Source: Virgibacillus_P tibetensis
GTDB lineage: Bacteria > Bacillota > Bacilli > Bacillales > Amphibacillaceae
Assembly (NCBI RefSeq): GCF_036026595.1
Contig: NZ_JARZFX010000018.1
Coordinates: 1 to 57,468 of the forward strand
Reading direction: 5' to 3'
Length of the DNA: 57,468 nucleotides
Position numbers and translations under genes: made by a program. Position 1 is the stretch's first letter, and each line of letters opens with the position of its first letter. Positions 33,860 through 43,178 of this stretch are shown piece by piece. The notes under the pieces were generated by a model. The model had not been told where the DNA came from, searched no databases, and was given only the letters and a program-made list of their open reading frames with translations.

Positions 33860-34135
33860 TTATTTTATCAGTTTCCTTAGTTCACTCGTACTGGAAATCA
33901 TTGCAGTTACAATTAAAGCAATTGCTGATCCAATGAATACTGCGAAAGCAAGCATCCCTAAACCAAGGCCAGTCCATTCTCCTGCGAAAAACGAAAGAAT
34001 AATTGCTGCAATGCTTATTAGTAAAAAAGTCAGTGGGATGATAAATTTTAATGGTGACTTTTTCCTGTGGTAGACCCAGCTTATTCCTATAAGAAGAACA
34101 CTAGTGATTGCTGAAATTATAAGTAGATCCATCAT
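33860..34135 (-). CDS. YesK-like membrane protein
   Basis: 91 residues with three helices: LLIISAITSVLLIGISWVYH, then a second beginning KFIIPLTFLLIS, and a C-terminal helix. The layout and FFAGEWTGLGLGMLAFA segment resemble YesK-type proteins of Bacillus. The ATG at 34135 lies 9 nt after AGGAG on the minus strand, and a TTG at 34144 is too close. Function unknown. Confidence 0.6.
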   Translation of the reverse strand: MMDLLIISAITSVLLIGISWVYHRKKSPLKFIIPLTFLLISIAAIILSFFAGEWTGLGLGMLAFAVFIGSAIALIVTAMISSTSELRKLIK

Positions 34136-34318
34136 GGTAAACAACTCCTATTCGCTAAATTATTATTCAATCCCTTTACTTCTTTTCATGTGTCCGCAAC
34201 AAACCACATCTTTAACAGAATATCATAATAATTATAACATTAAGGGAAAGATAATTATTCATACCCATCACAAGGAAAATTCTGATATTATAAAAGTAAC
34301 AAACTAGGAGGTACTTTC

Positions 34319-34489
34319 ATGGAAATCGTTTCTATATTAATGGGATTAGTTATTTATATAGCCCCGATCATCATTCTATATTTTATTATTCAGCTTGCGG
34401 TCAGAAAGGGCATTGATAATTCTGAGGCAGGAAGAGCTATAATTGAAAAGCATTATGAAAAGTCCTCAATGGATAACAATAAGAAGTAG
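34319..34489 (+). CDS. 56-residue membrane protein
   Basis: The ATG follows TAGGAGG with 7-nt spacing. The product has one membrane helix (MGLVIYIAPIIILYFIIQLA) and a charged tail with NSEAGRAIIEKHYEKSS. It has a strong terminator of its own, which supports a real gene. No function known. Confidence 0.68.
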   Translation: MEIVSILMGLVIYIAPIIILYFIIQLAVRKGIDNSEAGRAIIEKHYEKSSMDNNKK

Positions 34490-34528
34490 TATATATTCTG
34501 GAAAATATTAAATATAATTACATCAACC

Positions 34529-34574
34529 AAGAGAGACGGAATTCGATATGAAATTCTATCTCTCTGTTTTTTTT
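34529..34574 (+). terminator. terminator after the 56-residue membrane protein gene
   Basis: AGAGAGA pairs with TCTCTCT, GAATT pairs with AATTC inside it, and eight T follow. Confidence 0.85.
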
Positions 34575-34704
34575 GAGGAGGATGATAGTGACAAGATATA
34601 AGCTTCTTATCTGATTATAGGAGAGTTACTTTCTTAAAAAAATGTATGTTATACTATTTAAAATATTGAAATATAATTACTCGTCTCTTAAGGAGGAGAA
34701 TATT

Positions 34705-35193
34705 ATGACGTATACTGTTCGTAAAATGAAAGATAACGATATAGCGCAGGTACAATACGTGGCGAAAGTAAGTTGGAATGCTACATACGAAGGAATCATC
34801 CCCTTATCCATTCAAGCCAACTTTCTAAAATTAGCCTATAGTGATGAAATGATGAAGCGGCGATTAGAGACGTCAACCATCTTCGTTGCAGAGTTTGATG
34901 GGAAAGTTGCCGGATTTGCTAATTATTCTCCTGTTTCTGAGGATGGAAAGGTGGAACTAGGTGCTATCTACTTAATACCTGATCACCAGGGAAAAGGAGC
35001 TGGAACAGCCTTACTAAAAAAGGGGATTGATGAGTTGGAAGGTGTTAGGGAAATTTTCATCAATGTAGAAAAGGATAATGAAATTGGAAAAACCTTTTAT
35101 GATGCAAAAGGATTTGAATTCGTCTCCGAATTTGATGATGACTTTGATGGCCATATCTTGAAAACAATTCGTATGGTACTACAAGTAAAGTGA
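34705..35193 (+). CDS. GNAT family N-acetyltransferase
   Basis: 162 residues from the ATG at 34705 behind AAGGAGGAG. The acyl-CoA loop is IYLIPDHQGKGAGTALLKKG near residue 88, followed by INVEKDNEIGKTFYDAKGFE. The N-terminal WNATYEGIIP resembles that of the neighbour at 35344 (WRTTYKDILP), so the two are distant paralogues. Substrate unknown. Confidence 0.87.
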   Translation: MTYTVRKMKDNDIAQVQYVAKVSWNATYEGIIPLSIQANFLKLAYSDEMMKRRLETSTIFVAEFDGKVAGFANYSPVSEDGKVELGAIYLIPDHQGKGAGTALLKKGIDELEGVREIFINVEKDNEIGKTFYDAKGFEFVSEFDDDFDGHILKTIRMVLQVK

Positions 35194-35343
35194 AACTTTG
35201 AATTAGGGAAATGAAGAAATCTAAGTTCATTCTGGGATCACTTTCTTTTCATGCAGGCATTATTAAACAAGAGACGGCAATTGTTATTCGGGGGGATAGG
35301 GTGAGCCTACTACATATATGCAACCAAAGGGAGAATAAAATCG

Positions 35344-35871
35344 ATGAAAATAAGGAAAGCAATCCTCAATGACGCTGCCCAAATTGCAAAAGTACATGTG
35401 GATAGTTGGAGGACTACATATAAGGATATTCTTCCAGATGAGTTTTTGACTAGTCTATCCTATGAGCAACGAACGACATTGTGGCAAAAAAATGTGAAAG
35501 AACAACAAGTGTATGTAGTTGAGAAAAGCAATGGAAAAATTATTGGATTTTCAGTTGGAGGCAAGGAAAGAACGGGTAATTATGATGGTTATGATGGTGA
35601 GATATACGCCATTTATATTTTCAAAGAATACCAAGGAAAAGGGATTGGAAAAATGCTAATGCAGCCTGTTGTTGAGAATCTCGAACTAGAAGGTATCAAT
35701 TCAATGATCGTTCTGGTTTTAGAGGATAACCCTGCAAAGTATTTCTATGAATCATTGGGTGCTAAAAAGATAGATACGTTGAAAATAAAAATAGCTGATG
35801 CGGAGCTTAATGAGTTAGTGTACGGATGGGATGATATGAGTAAATTGTTAATCCGAGAGGTGAAAATGTGA
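35344..35871 (+). CDS. GNAT family N-acetyltransferase
   Basis: A 175-residue enzyme with acyl-CoA loop IFKEYQGKGIGKMLMQ near residue 95 and NPAKYFYESLGAK near 131. The ATG follows GGGAGAATAAAATCG. Its stop overlaps the GTG start of the next membrane protein gene, so it leads a small operon (35344-36388). Substrate unknown. Confidence 0.87.
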   Translation: MKIRKAILNDAAQIAKVHVDSWRTTYKDILPDEFLTSLSYEQRTTLWQKNVKEQQVYVVEKSNGKIIGFSVGGKERTGNYDGYDGEIYAIYIFKEYQGKGIGKMLMQPVVENLELEGINSMIVLVLEDNPAKYFYESLGAKKIDTLKIKIADAELNELVYGWDDMSKLLIREVKM

Positions 35872-36056
35872 AAAATAATCCTAAGTTAACTTTAATTGTA
35901 TCCCTTTTGGTTGTAGTAGGTATTCCTGTGTGTTTTTTTATTGTTTCCTTAGCTACAGGTAATTGGAATTTCTTCTATTTTAGTCTTATACCTGGTTGGG
36001 TTCTTGGAATTGTTAGTGTAGTTCATTCCATCCAACAATTAAAAAAAGCTAAGTAG
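35868..36056 (+). CDS. 62-residue two-helix membrane protein
   Basis: GTG start overlapping the stop of the acetyltransferase gene, with GAGAGGTG upstream as ribosome site. Two hydrophobic helices (LTLIVSLLVVVGIPVCFFIV and a second ending near residue 53) and a basic C-terminus. It probably belongs to the same transcript as the 103-residue membrane protein that follows. No family recognised. Confidence 0.62.
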   Translation: MKNNPKLTLIVSLLVVVGIPVCFFIVSLATGNWNFFYFSLIPGWVLGIVSVVHSIQQLKKAK

Positions 36057-36076
36057 TTTATAGGTGAGGTGAAGCA

Positions 36077-36388
36077 ATGAGTGAATGGAAGCTAGCTAGT
36101 ATTGTTATTATAGAGATTTTATTTGCCAGTGCAATCGGTCTTCTTTTAACAATTTATACATTGGGACCATCCTACGAGCAACTTGATATTACGTTTCAAG
36201 GTAATGTTTGGGTTATCTGGTTTGCGGTTTCTATTATTTTATTCTCAATCACTACTATAACAGTCTCCTTTTATTCTGTTAAATACCCTCTCAAAAAACG
36301 TTTGCAGACATGGATGTTTTGGTTTCTATTTGTTGGAGCAATTGTGATAATCATTTTGCCTTATTTTAAAGGTGAAGTTCCTTATTAA
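36077..36388 (+). CDS. 103-residue membrane protein
   Basis: Three hydrophobic helices at about 5-27, 43-63 and 78-97. GGTGAGGTG precedes the ATG, 20 nt after the previous gene. No family recognised. Confidence 0.62.
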   Translation: MSEWKLASIVIIEILFASAIGLLLTIYTLGPSYEQLDITFQGNVWVIWFAVSIILFSITTITVSFYSVKYPLKKRLQTWMFWFLFVGAIVIIILPYFKGEVPY

Positions 36389-36544
36389 AAAATCAGTGAA
36401 CAGGGTGAAGGAAAATGTTGTGTGAACAATTGACCTAGTAAAAATCCGAGATATTGTTGTTCGGTTTCGGAAAGACACATTTCGAGTGATTTTTGGCGAT
36501 GAATTAAACTGTGAGGTAATTTGCCTTAGGGGGGAGGTCTATAA

Positions 36545-37237
36545 GTGAAAACTATTGGTCTAATTGGTGGAATGAGCTGGGAGTCATCCATTGAATATTA
36601 TCGAATCATCAATGAGGAAGTAAATGCTGCATTAGGTGGCCTGCATTCTGCGAAGTGTCTTCTTTATAGTGTTGATTTTGAAGAAATTGAGCGCTTCCAA
36701 GTAGAAGGCAATTGGGAAGCTGCTGGTAAGCTATTGGGTAATGTTGCAAAGTCATTAGAAAGGGCAGGAGCAGATTTTATTGTCATCTGTACGAATACGA
36801 TGCATAAGGTAATTGCACCAATTGCTGAAAGGATAAACATCCCCATCATACATATTGCTGACGCAACAGCCGATCTAATTAAGAAACAGGGATTAAGAAC
36901 AGTAGGATTATTAGGGACGAAATATACAATGGAACAGGATTTCTATAAATCACGACTTGAGTCACAGGGAATTGAGGTTTTAGTGCCGGGTCAGTCTGAA
37001 CGGGTTAGAATCAATGAAATTATTTTTGAAGAATTATGCTTCGGGAAAATTAAAACTCCATCAAAGCAGTATTTTCAGGAAGTCATGAAAGGCTTAGTTG
37101 AGGAAGGTGCAGAAGGAATTATATTAGGATGTACGGAGATTGGTTTATTGATAAAACAGGAAGATACAGATATACCTTTATTTGATACGACAAGGATACA
37201 CGCAGTTGAAGCGGTTAAACAGGCTTTAGGAGATTGA
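36545..37237 (+). CDS. aspartate/glutamate racemase family protein (RacX/YgeA-like)
   Basis: A 230-residue cofactor-independent amino-acid racemase. The two catalytic cysteines are in VICTNTMHK (about residue 82) and LGCTEIGLL (about 197), and the N-terminus reads IGLIGGMSWESS. RacX and YgeA of this group have broad, mostly non-proteinogenic amino-acid specificity. GGGGGAGG precedes the GTG start. The gene is one of several in this window that handle D-amino acids. Confidence 0.88.
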   Translation: MKTIGLIGGMSWESSIEYYRIINEEVNAALGGLHSAKCLLYSVDFEEIERFQVEGNWEAAGKLLGNVAKSLERAGADFIVICTNTMHKVIAPIAERINIPIIHIADATADLIKKQGLRTVGLLGTKYTMEQDFYKSRLESQGIEVLVPGQSERVRINEIIFEELCFGKIKTPSKQYFQEVMKGLVEEGAEGIILGCTEIGLLIKQEDTDIPLFDTTRIHAVEAVKQALGD

Positions 37238-37289
37238 TTTGTTCTTCAAGTATACAGGCATAGAGAAAATTTAAAGAAATGGTGATTTC

Positions 37290-37673
37290 ATGTTTAATTT
37301 TAAGTCTGTTGCTGTTTTATTCTTGTTAACTATTGTGTTAATAGGGTGTCAAAACAGTCAACTTAATTTAAGTGGAAATGTAACTAGTATAGAAGTGACA
37401 GATTGGGATAATGAAGAACTAGTGAGTACAATCAGTGACGAAGAATTTATTAATGAACTTATAGTTGAATTAGAAAGCGCGGTTGTAGGATCAACATCAG
37501 GTATGGATTTTGCTTCTCCTGATTATAAGTTATCCTTCAAAAACAATGAAGAAACGATATATGAATTAGGATATTACAATGAAGTCATGCAATTATCCGT
37601 TGAAGGAAGTTACTGGAGCTTTAATGAACAATTAATGTATCAGTTATTGATGCCATTACCGGTTGAGGGATAG
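37290..37673 (+). CDS. small lipoprotein
   Basis: 127 residues with a lipoprotein signal peptide (AVLFLLTIVLIGC, Cys20). The mature part is acidic and probably beta-rich, with no recognisable domain. A weak AAATGGTGA precedes the ATG. Confidence 0.68.
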   Translation: MFNFKSVAVLFLLTIVLIGCQNSQLNLSGNVTSIEVTDWDNEELVSTISDEEFINELIVELESAVVGSTSGMDFASPDYKLSFKNNEETIYELGYYNEVMQLSVEGSYWSFNEQLMYQLLMPLPVEG

Positions 37674-37694
37674 AGATTAAGTATGGGAGGTGGA

Positions 37695-37976
37695 ATGAGA
37701 ATGGATGAGAACGACAGGTATGAAAGAGCTAGGAAAAGAGTGGAAAATCTAAAGGCATTTTATATACATTTGACCGTTTATGTACTTGTAAATATTATGC
37801 TGATTATTATTAATATGGTTACAGAACCCAATGAATTATGGTTTATCTATCCGCTTGTGGGGTGGGGCATTGGATTAATTGCACATGGGCTATCAGTCTT
37901 TTCTGTGGGCCTGTTTGGACCTGCGTGGGAAGAAAAGAAAATCAAAGAATATATGGATAAAGACAAGCGAAAATGA
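37695..37976 (+). CDS. 2TM domain protein
   Basis: The product is about 93 residues and carries the 2TM domain: a charged N-terminal ERARKRVENLKAFYIHLTVY, two helices, the GLIAHGLSVF motif and the C-terminal GPAWEEKKIKEYM. This domain also occurs at the N-terminus of some histidine kinases, but here it stands alone. GGGAGG precedes the ATG at 37695. The ATG at 37701 is an alternative. Confidence 0.8.
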   Translation: MRMDENDRYERARKRVENLKAFYIHLTVYVLVNIMLIIINMVTEPNELWFIYPLVGWGIGLIAHGLSVFSVGLFGPAWEEKKIKEYMDKDKRK

Positions 37977-38048
37977 TCATAAAACACGTATAAGGAGCCT
38001 AGTATTGTTTCCTGTTTTTCATCTCGTAAATAGTTGAAGGGGAAAGCT

Positions 38049-38077
38049 TTATAGTTATAGTTATCGAATTATATAAT
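38049..38077 (+). promoter_or_regulatory. putative promoter shared in form with the Nudix gene
   Basis: TATCGAATTATATAATG (38062-38078) occurs identically at 43163-43179. TATAAT at 38072-38077 is a full -10 box, and the -35 is poor. It lies upstream of the ASCH gene. Confidence 0.45.
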
Positions 38078-38176
38078 GTAAGAGATTATAGTGATGAATC
38101 TACATGTCACCAGTGTGAGCCCGAAATGCAGTTTTTAGATAATAGCTCTATAAAGATAGAATTAGGAGGACTAAAG

Positions 38177-38530
38177 GTGATACATACAATGGGTTTATAT
38201 GAACAACCATTTCAATCAATTAAAGCCGGTAAGAAGACGGTTGAAGTCAGGTTAAATGATGAGAAAAGAAGGTTAATAAAGCGAGGGGATATTATTAGAT
38301 TTAGGGAAGTTCCTCATCATGCTGAGGAACTTAAAGTCGAGGTACTTACATTAAGAAACTACGATACTTTCAAGGAGATGTACGAAAGTATTCCCGCTGA
38401 GGACTTTGCTGCAGAAGAACGTTCTGTAGATGAGATGGTGCAAAACACATATAAAATATACACGCCTGAACAAGAAAAGAAATGGGGTACACTGGCAATT
38501 ACAATTAAACTCCTGGAAGGCACCCCGTGA
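38177..38530 (+). CDS. ASCH domain protein
   Basis: 117 residues from the GTG at 38177, which lies 7 nt after TAGGAGG. A longer frame starting at 38126 has no ribosome site. The ASCH fold signature is seen in QSIKAGKKTVEVRLNDEKR, RRLIKRGDIIRFRE and WGTLAITIKLL. ASCH proteins are thought to bind RNA or modified nucleosides. No partner gene nearby. Confidence 0.83.
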   Translation: MIHTMGLYEQPFQSIKAGKKTVEVRLNDEKRRLIKRGDIIRFREVPHHAEELKVEVLTLRNYDTFKEMYESIPAEDFAAEERSVDEMVQNTYKIYTPEQEKKWGTLAITIKLLEGTP

Positions 38531-38693
38531 GATGGATTCTAAAGGTTATTTATACCTGCAGGAATGAAAAATTTATTTGCGACTTTTTATCAGAAACTAG
38601 TTGGGATGAAATCTTAATTAAACAGGAATATGAATGTTTGAAGATGACCTAAAAATATAATGAATGTTGAAATGAGCATAAAGGAGAGAATAA

Positions 38694-38843
38694 ATGACCT
38701 TTTTAACTATTATGCTGATATTGATTACAGGTCTATTATTGCTTTTAGCAGGACTTATAGTTAAAAATAAAATACTAGCAGCGTTATCAATTATTCCACT
38801 TAGTGCATCTGTATTACAGTTAATATACTTGCTTCTAATATAA
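38694..38843 (+). CDS. 49-residue hydrophobic protein
   Basis: The ATG follows AAAGGAGAG. The product is almost entirely hydrophobic with two short helices, starting MTFLTIMLILITGLLLLLAG and broken by VKNK. No function known. The frame is short, so it remains tentative. Confidence 0.5.
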   Translation: MTFLTIMLILITGLLLLLAGLIVKNKILAALSIIPLSASVLQLIYLLLI

Positions 38844-38905
38844 TTATTGATATGTGATCTGATAGGATAAATTTAAATGTTTAATATAGGAAAGGTTTGA
38901 AACTT

Positions 38906-39838
38906 ATGAATGGAATAGAGGTATTAAGTAGGTTCGGCTTTCACACTGATGAAGAGCCAGTTAGCATTTATCCCTTTTCACCTGTCTACCGAGTTGCCCG
39001 CAAAAGTGAAGATTTAATTATTAAAAAGACACAGGGGCCAATTGAGCGGGCGCAGCGATTGATGAGGTATACATCCAATTTAAAAGAGAATGGAATTAAC
39101 GTTGTCACACCTGTACAGCTAAACAAGGAAAACCCGCAAACGATGGGAGACGATACTTATGTTGTCTACCCTTTTATAAAAGGAACAGTTTATACAGGTG
39201 AGGCAAATGAAATTTATCTGGCAGGAAAGCTTTTAGGGAAAATACACAGCCTTTCACCGAAAGAAAATGTCTACCAATTAGAGGAATACGATGTTTATGA
39301 TTTTTCCCTCGATGAAGTGGTAGAAAGCATGAAGAATATAGGAAAGAATGCTGCAGACAATAATTTTTACATAGAAAGAATGCAGCTTAAGCAGAAATTA
39401 ATTCATATCATCTCTCAGCAAAAAGACCTGAAAGAAAGCGGATTGCCTAACGTGATGACTCCCCATGATTATAAGGCGAACAACTTAATTTATATGCCGG
39501 AGCCATACTTAGTTGACCCAGATAACGCACTATGGATTCCACGTATTTTTGATTTAGCATTGGCTTTACTTTTATTTCATAATGAGCTGGATGAAGCGCC
39601 AGATACCATATTCACACCAAAACAATGGCAAACTTTCCTCTCCGGCTATAAAGAGTTTGTGGAGCTTACTGAGATAGAACACGCCTACTGGAAAAAGGCT
39701 ATAGAGCATATATTTCTGGATGAAGTAATGTGGCTTATGGACGAATACGAAGAAGATTGGGCTAAACCCGCTCAACGAGAACTCTTTCACAGCTTGATTG
39801 GTCTTCTGCTAGATACCAGTTACTATAGGCTGGATTAA
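38906..39838 (+). CDS. aminoglycoside phosphotransferase/kinase-fold protein
   Basis: 310 residues from the ATG at 38906 behind GGAAAGG. The kinase fold shows a Lys region LIIKKTQGP near residue 45, the hinge YVVYPFIKGTVY, catalytic PHDYKANNLIY near 192 and the metal-binding LVDPDNA near 208. It resembles spore-coat-associated CotS/YutH-type and APH family kinases. The PHDYK loop has the Asp, but the downstream DFD-like motif reads DPD, so activity needs checking. Substrate unknown. Confidence 0.75.
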   Translation: MNGIEVLSRFGFHTDEEPVSIYPFSPVYRVARKSEDLIIKKTQGPIERAQRLMRYTSNLKENGINVVTPVQLNKENPQTMGDDTYVVYPFIKGTVYTGEANEIYLAGKLLGKIHSLSPKENVYQLEEYDVYDFSLDEVVESMKNIGKNAADNNFYIERMQLKQKLIHIISQQKDLKESGLPNVMTPHDYKANNLIYMPEPYLVDPDNALWIPRIFDLALALLLFHNELDEAPDTIFTPKQWQTFLSGYKEFVELTEIEHAYWKKAIEHIFLDEVMWLMDEYEEDWAKPAQRELFHSLIGLLLDTSYYRLD

Positions 39839-39886
39839 AAAATTGCATAAGAAATCATATAACAATTTGAAAAGATGAGGGTTAGT

Positions 39887-40009
39887 TTGTTTAAAATCAT
39901 CACAATCATGCTGTCCGTATTTGTTATCGGCTTATCTATTTCTGATTACGAAGAATTTTACGTTATTACTGGCATAGTGTTGCTTTCACCACTCCGGGTA
40001 CAAGTGTAA
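39887..40009 (+). CDS. possible 40-residue membrane peptide
   Basis: A TTG start after a weak GAGGG opens LFKIITIMLSVFVIGLSISD and ends at 40009. It may be a real peptide or the 5' end of a gene cut short by the repeat-rich sequence that follows at 40010-40140. Confidence 0.3.
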   Translation: MFKIITIMLSVFVIGLSISDYEEFYVITGIVLLSPLRVQV

Positions 40010-40074
40010 CATCCGCTCAGCTTAACTTCGTTCGCTTTGCAGTGTGTTCTTTGCCGTGGGCAACGCTTAAGATG

Positions 40075-40135
40075 ATGTTATTTCGATGAACACGACGTTC
40101 TAGTGTCGTCGTTGGTCATCGATGTATGTTTTCGG
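40075..40135. repeat. short interspersed repeat, copy R6
   Basis: ATTTCGATGAACACGACGTT followed by CTAGTGTCGTCGTTGGTCAT matches R5 at 22 kb. The rest of the gap 40010-40433 shows no gene. Confidence 0.65.
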
Positions 40136-40433
40136 CAGAGCAAGTAACCACAAAACTGTTTCACTGAAAATACGCTATACTTTTGTACCTAGTAATCGCA
40201 AAACGCCTCAAGGAAATACTAACTTGTTTTTGTAACGATTAATCGCAGGTACAGACCCAATCTTTTAGAAAACGGACATTAAATTATAGGGTTGAATAGT
40301 AACTTAAATGTTTCTATCTAAAATGGGAAAATCATAGAAATCCCAAAGATTACTACATTATTGAAAGAGTTTTTGGAGTTTCAATGATAAAATGGTAAGA
40401 TAAAACCATTTTAGGACAGTTAGGAGAAAAGAA

Positions 40434-41468
40434 ATGTTTTTTCGAATTATCAATAAAGCAGTTAAGGCGGATGCTAAGGCAATTATTTTTATTGGATTAA
40501 TAGTGTTTGTTTTAATCTCGACTAGAATTATTCAACTAATCGAACCAGAAACATTCAATTCTTACTTTAACGCATTATGGTGGGTCATGACAACGATTAC
40601 TACAGTAGGTTATGGTGATATATCACCTGTAACTGTAGGGGGCCAATTATTTGCCATTATTGTTATATATATATTTGGTATCGGGATTATGGGTGTTGCT
40701 ATTGGATACATAGTTGATGTTTATGTGGAATATAAGAAGAAAAAGGAGAAAGGTAAATTGACATATAAAGGTAAAAATCATTTTGTTGTTATCAATTACT
40801 CAAAGCGTTCAAAGGAGACGATTGAAGAGCTAATAAATATGCATGACAAGATAGAAATAGTATTAATCGATGAAACTATCAATATAACTCCTTTAGATGA
40901 TGAAAAGGTTCACTTTATATCCGGTGATCCAGCGGATATTCGCGTTCTTGAAAAGGCAAATATTTCAAAGTCTAATTCTGTCATGATTTTTTCTTCGGAA
41001 GGTGTCTCAAATGCGTCGTTTGCAGATGGACAAACCCTCTTAATAGCAATGGCTATTGAGAGTTATTCAGAAAAAATAGACACACCAATTTATACAATTG
41101 CTGAGGTTACTAGTGAGAAACACATCACAAGCTTCATACATGGTGGAGTTGACGAATTTGTAACACCTAACCATACGAGTGCCAGATTGATTGCCAAAAG
41201 CGGTTCTTATAAAGGGGTAAGTGAAGTATTCAGGCAGCTTACCTCATCCAATTATGGAGAGGATATATTTATCATTAAACCGCATAGAGGTTGGAAGACA
41301 TACCAAGATGCCTTTAATGATTTATACAAACAAGGAGCAACCTTGTTATCAGTTGATAATAACCTGGATGTTTCTGCTAAATCGAATGAAAAGCTTAATG
41401 GAAAATCAAAGCTATTAATTGTATGTAAAAATGATACTTTTGAAGAAATAAAGAAGTATGTTTCATAA
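40434..41468 (+). CDS. potassium channel with TrkA-N (RCK) domain, YugO-like
   Basis: A 344-residue two-helix potassium channel. The helix at 17-38, the pore loop with selectivity filter TTITTVGYGD (about 53-62) and the inner helix are followed by an RCK nucleotide-binding domain starting KNHFVVINYSKRS. It resembles B. subtilis YugO, the K+ channel used in biofilm electrical signalling. The Rossmann glycines are partly replaced (VINYSKRS), so ligand binding may differ. GTTAGGAGA precedes the ATG. No mstX is visible upstream. Confidence 0.87.
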   Translation: MFFRIINKAVKADAKAIIFIGLIVFVLISTRIIQLIEPETFNSYFNALWWVMTTITTVGYGDISPVTVGGQLFAIIVIYIFGIGIMGVAIGYIVDVYVEYKKKKEKGKLTYKGKNHFVVINYSKRSKETIEELINMHDKIEIVLIDETINITPLDDEKVHFISGDPADIRVLEKANISKSNSVMIFSSEGVSNASFADGQTLLIAMAIESYSEKIDTPIYTIAEVTSEKHITSFIHGGVDEFVTPNHTSARLIAKSGSYKGVSEVFRQLTSSNYGEDIFIIKPHRGWKTYQDAFNDLYKQGATLLSVDNNLDVSAKSNEKLNGKSKLLIVCKNDTFEEIKKYVS

Positions 41469-41506
41469 AGAGTTGCTATCCTATTTTGTATCGGAAAGGA
41501 GCATAT

Positions 41507-42262
41507 ATGAAACTATACGGTGAATTCACGAAAGAAGATTGGATACAAGCCTTGGAAATCGAAGGGAAATCAATTCCAACATCTTTTATTCTGCACGGCC
41601 AGTGGGATCATGAGTGGAATATTGCCACATGGAAGGAAATATTGGCTAATGAGCAATGGATCCCCAGCTGGAATGCGATTGTTGGAGAGTATAATAATAA
41701 TCAAATTGGTTTTGCTAATGTATTTGGGGGTCCTTCAGCTTCTATGATTGCTCACCGGTTCTCAGTCCTTGGTACAGAAACCTTCATCCAAACAGGTTAT
41801 TTCGGTGGTTTATCACACGACGTGCAGTACGGTGATATTCTGATTGTAACAGGTGCATATATGGAAGATGGTGTCTCACAGTGGTATATCCCAAATGAAA
41901 CAATGGTATATGCAAATCAAGAGCTGGTAGATAAAGCAATCCTGTTCTGTCAGAAAAATGGGTACAGTTATACGACGGGAACTGTTTATTCAACTAGTGC
42001 AATGCTGATGGAAACAAGTGAGATGGTTAAAAGCTGGGCGAAACAAGGACATGTTGGGGTAGATATGGAGACTGCTGCAACGTTTGCTATCGCACAGAAG
42101 TTTGATAGAAAGGCAGTAGGTTTGCTGAATCTTTCAGATCATATTATAGCAGGAGACACGTTTTATACTGGCAATAAAGAAAGAGATAAGATAGAAAAAG
42201 AAACGGATAATAAGATCAGGGAGATAGCTTTATATCTAGCAGGTCTGCATCTAAAGGAATAA
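41507..42262 (+). CDS. nucleoside phosphorylase/nucleosidase family protein
   Basis: 251 residues from the ATG at 41507 behind GGAAAGGAG. It matches the PNP/UDP phosphorylase fold: FANVFGGPSASMIAHRFSVL, then TGYFGGLSHDVQYGDI, and the hallmark GVDMETAATFAIA near residue 180, where Met-Glu contacts ribose. It could be a uridine/purine phosphorylase or a nucleosidase. It lies 38 nt after the K+ channel gene and may share its transcript. Confidence 0.82.
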   Translation: MKLYGEFTKEDWIQALEIEGKSIPTSFILHGQWDHEWNIATWKEILANEQWIPSWNAIVGEYNNNQIGFANVFGGPSASMIAHRFSVLGTETFIQTGYFGGLSHDVQYGDILIVTGAYMEDGVSQWYIPNETMVYANQELVDKAILFCQKNGYSYTTGTVYSTSAMLMETSEMVKSWAKQGHVGVDMETAATFAIAQKFDRKAVGLLNLSDHIIAGDTFYTGNKERDKIEKETDNKIREIALYLAGLHLKE

Positions 42263-42354
42263 TGTTAAAGGTATTTCCATGCAGGAACAGGTACAGGTGC
42301 ATTTCAGCCAGGTAGAAGAAACACATTATACCGTAAACAAACGCACCTGTATTT

Positions 42355-42981
42355 CTATATTTCTTTTGCTGACACAGGCAAGAACAGCTTTATTCCTCTC
42401 TTGTTGAAAGGTAATAGTTTACTGTCTGCAATTAAATGACTGATGTATCCAGCAAGGCAACTGTAGTACATACCATCAATTCCTAATGACGCCTCTAGCT
42501 TGGAAGCAATGACTCCGAAGAAAACAACCCCTACTATAGAATGGGTATAGCTGCGATGTGAAACAACTGATGCAACTAAAATGTATATTCCCAACAGGGT
42601 CAGCCACGTTTCTTGTAAGGAGAGTCCGCCTGCTATTACACCAACTCCAGTAATGGTCAGCATATGCTTTTGTTTAATTAATGACGATACGATTATAATG
42701 CCTGCCCCAATACCGACCCCACGCCATTTTTCTATGGTAGTCCCTTCGTATAAGCTATAAATAATCATCAGAACAGCGATTAATTGAGCCGCTGACCGAA
42801 TCATCTTATGGGATAAAGTGATTTTTCCGCGAAGCTTCCCGTCAATATCGAGGTCTGGAATTAATCCTGAAATTCCTCCTGCTCCAACTAATAGGAAGGT
42901 TGTAGTAGGGCTGGTGCTGTAAGTATTTGCAATGATGAATCCTGCTGCTGCTCCAATTGCGACGTGTGCTGTACCATTCAC
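42355..42981 (-). CDS. YdjM-like membrane-bound metal-dependent hydrolase (DUF457)
   Basis: 208 residues from a GTG at 42981 located 8 nt after GAGGTG. The GTG at 42993 overlaps that site. Several membrane helices and the DUF457 motifs are present: HVAIGAAAGF at the N-terminus, GLIPDLDIDG near 42 and SHRSYTHSIVG near 143, the presumed metal ligands, plus SHLIADSK near the C-terminus. Bacillus homologues are small predicted hydrolases of unknown substrate. Confidence 0.83.
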   Translation of the reverse strand: MNGTAHVAIGAAAGFIIANTYSTSPTTTFLLVGAGGISGLIPDLDIDGKLRGKITLSHKMIRSAAQLIAVLMIIYSLYEGTTIEKWRGVGIGAGIIIVSSLIKQKHMLTITGVGVIAGGLSLQETWLTLLGIYILVASVVSHRSYTHSIVGVVFFGVIASKLEASLGIDGMYYSCLAGYISHLIADSKLLPFNKRGIKLFLPVSAKEI

Positions 42982-43149
42982 TATTAAATTCACCTCATAA
43001 CATATTTTGGTGGCATATAATTAAGCCACGCATTATATAGTTTACAATAAAACATTCGTTCTGTTTAGAGGTAATTTGAATCAGTTTTAACAGTACTACA
43101 AAAATAAAGTATGCAGATTTTATACTTTAAAAAAATTGCTAAGAAGGAT

Positions 43150-43178
43150 TTAGTAAGTAATTTATCGAATTATATAAT
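43150..43178 (+). promoter_or_regulatory. putative promoter of the Nudix gene
   Basis: TATCGAATTATATAATG carries a perfect -10 box (43173-43178) and is identical to the sequence at 38062. TTAGTA at 43150 could be a weak -35 with 17-nt spacing. Confidence 0.5.

Noticed and set aside
35230..35310. Fragment GCAGGCATTATTAAACAAGA resembling GCAGTTATTAA sequences at 33721 and 33769
   Set aside because: The similarity is short and AT-rich, and not enough to call a repeat family.
42275..42360. Terminator formed by ACAGGTGC and GCACCTGT
   Set aside because: The loop is about 50 nt long, so it is unlikely to be an efficient intrinsic terminator.
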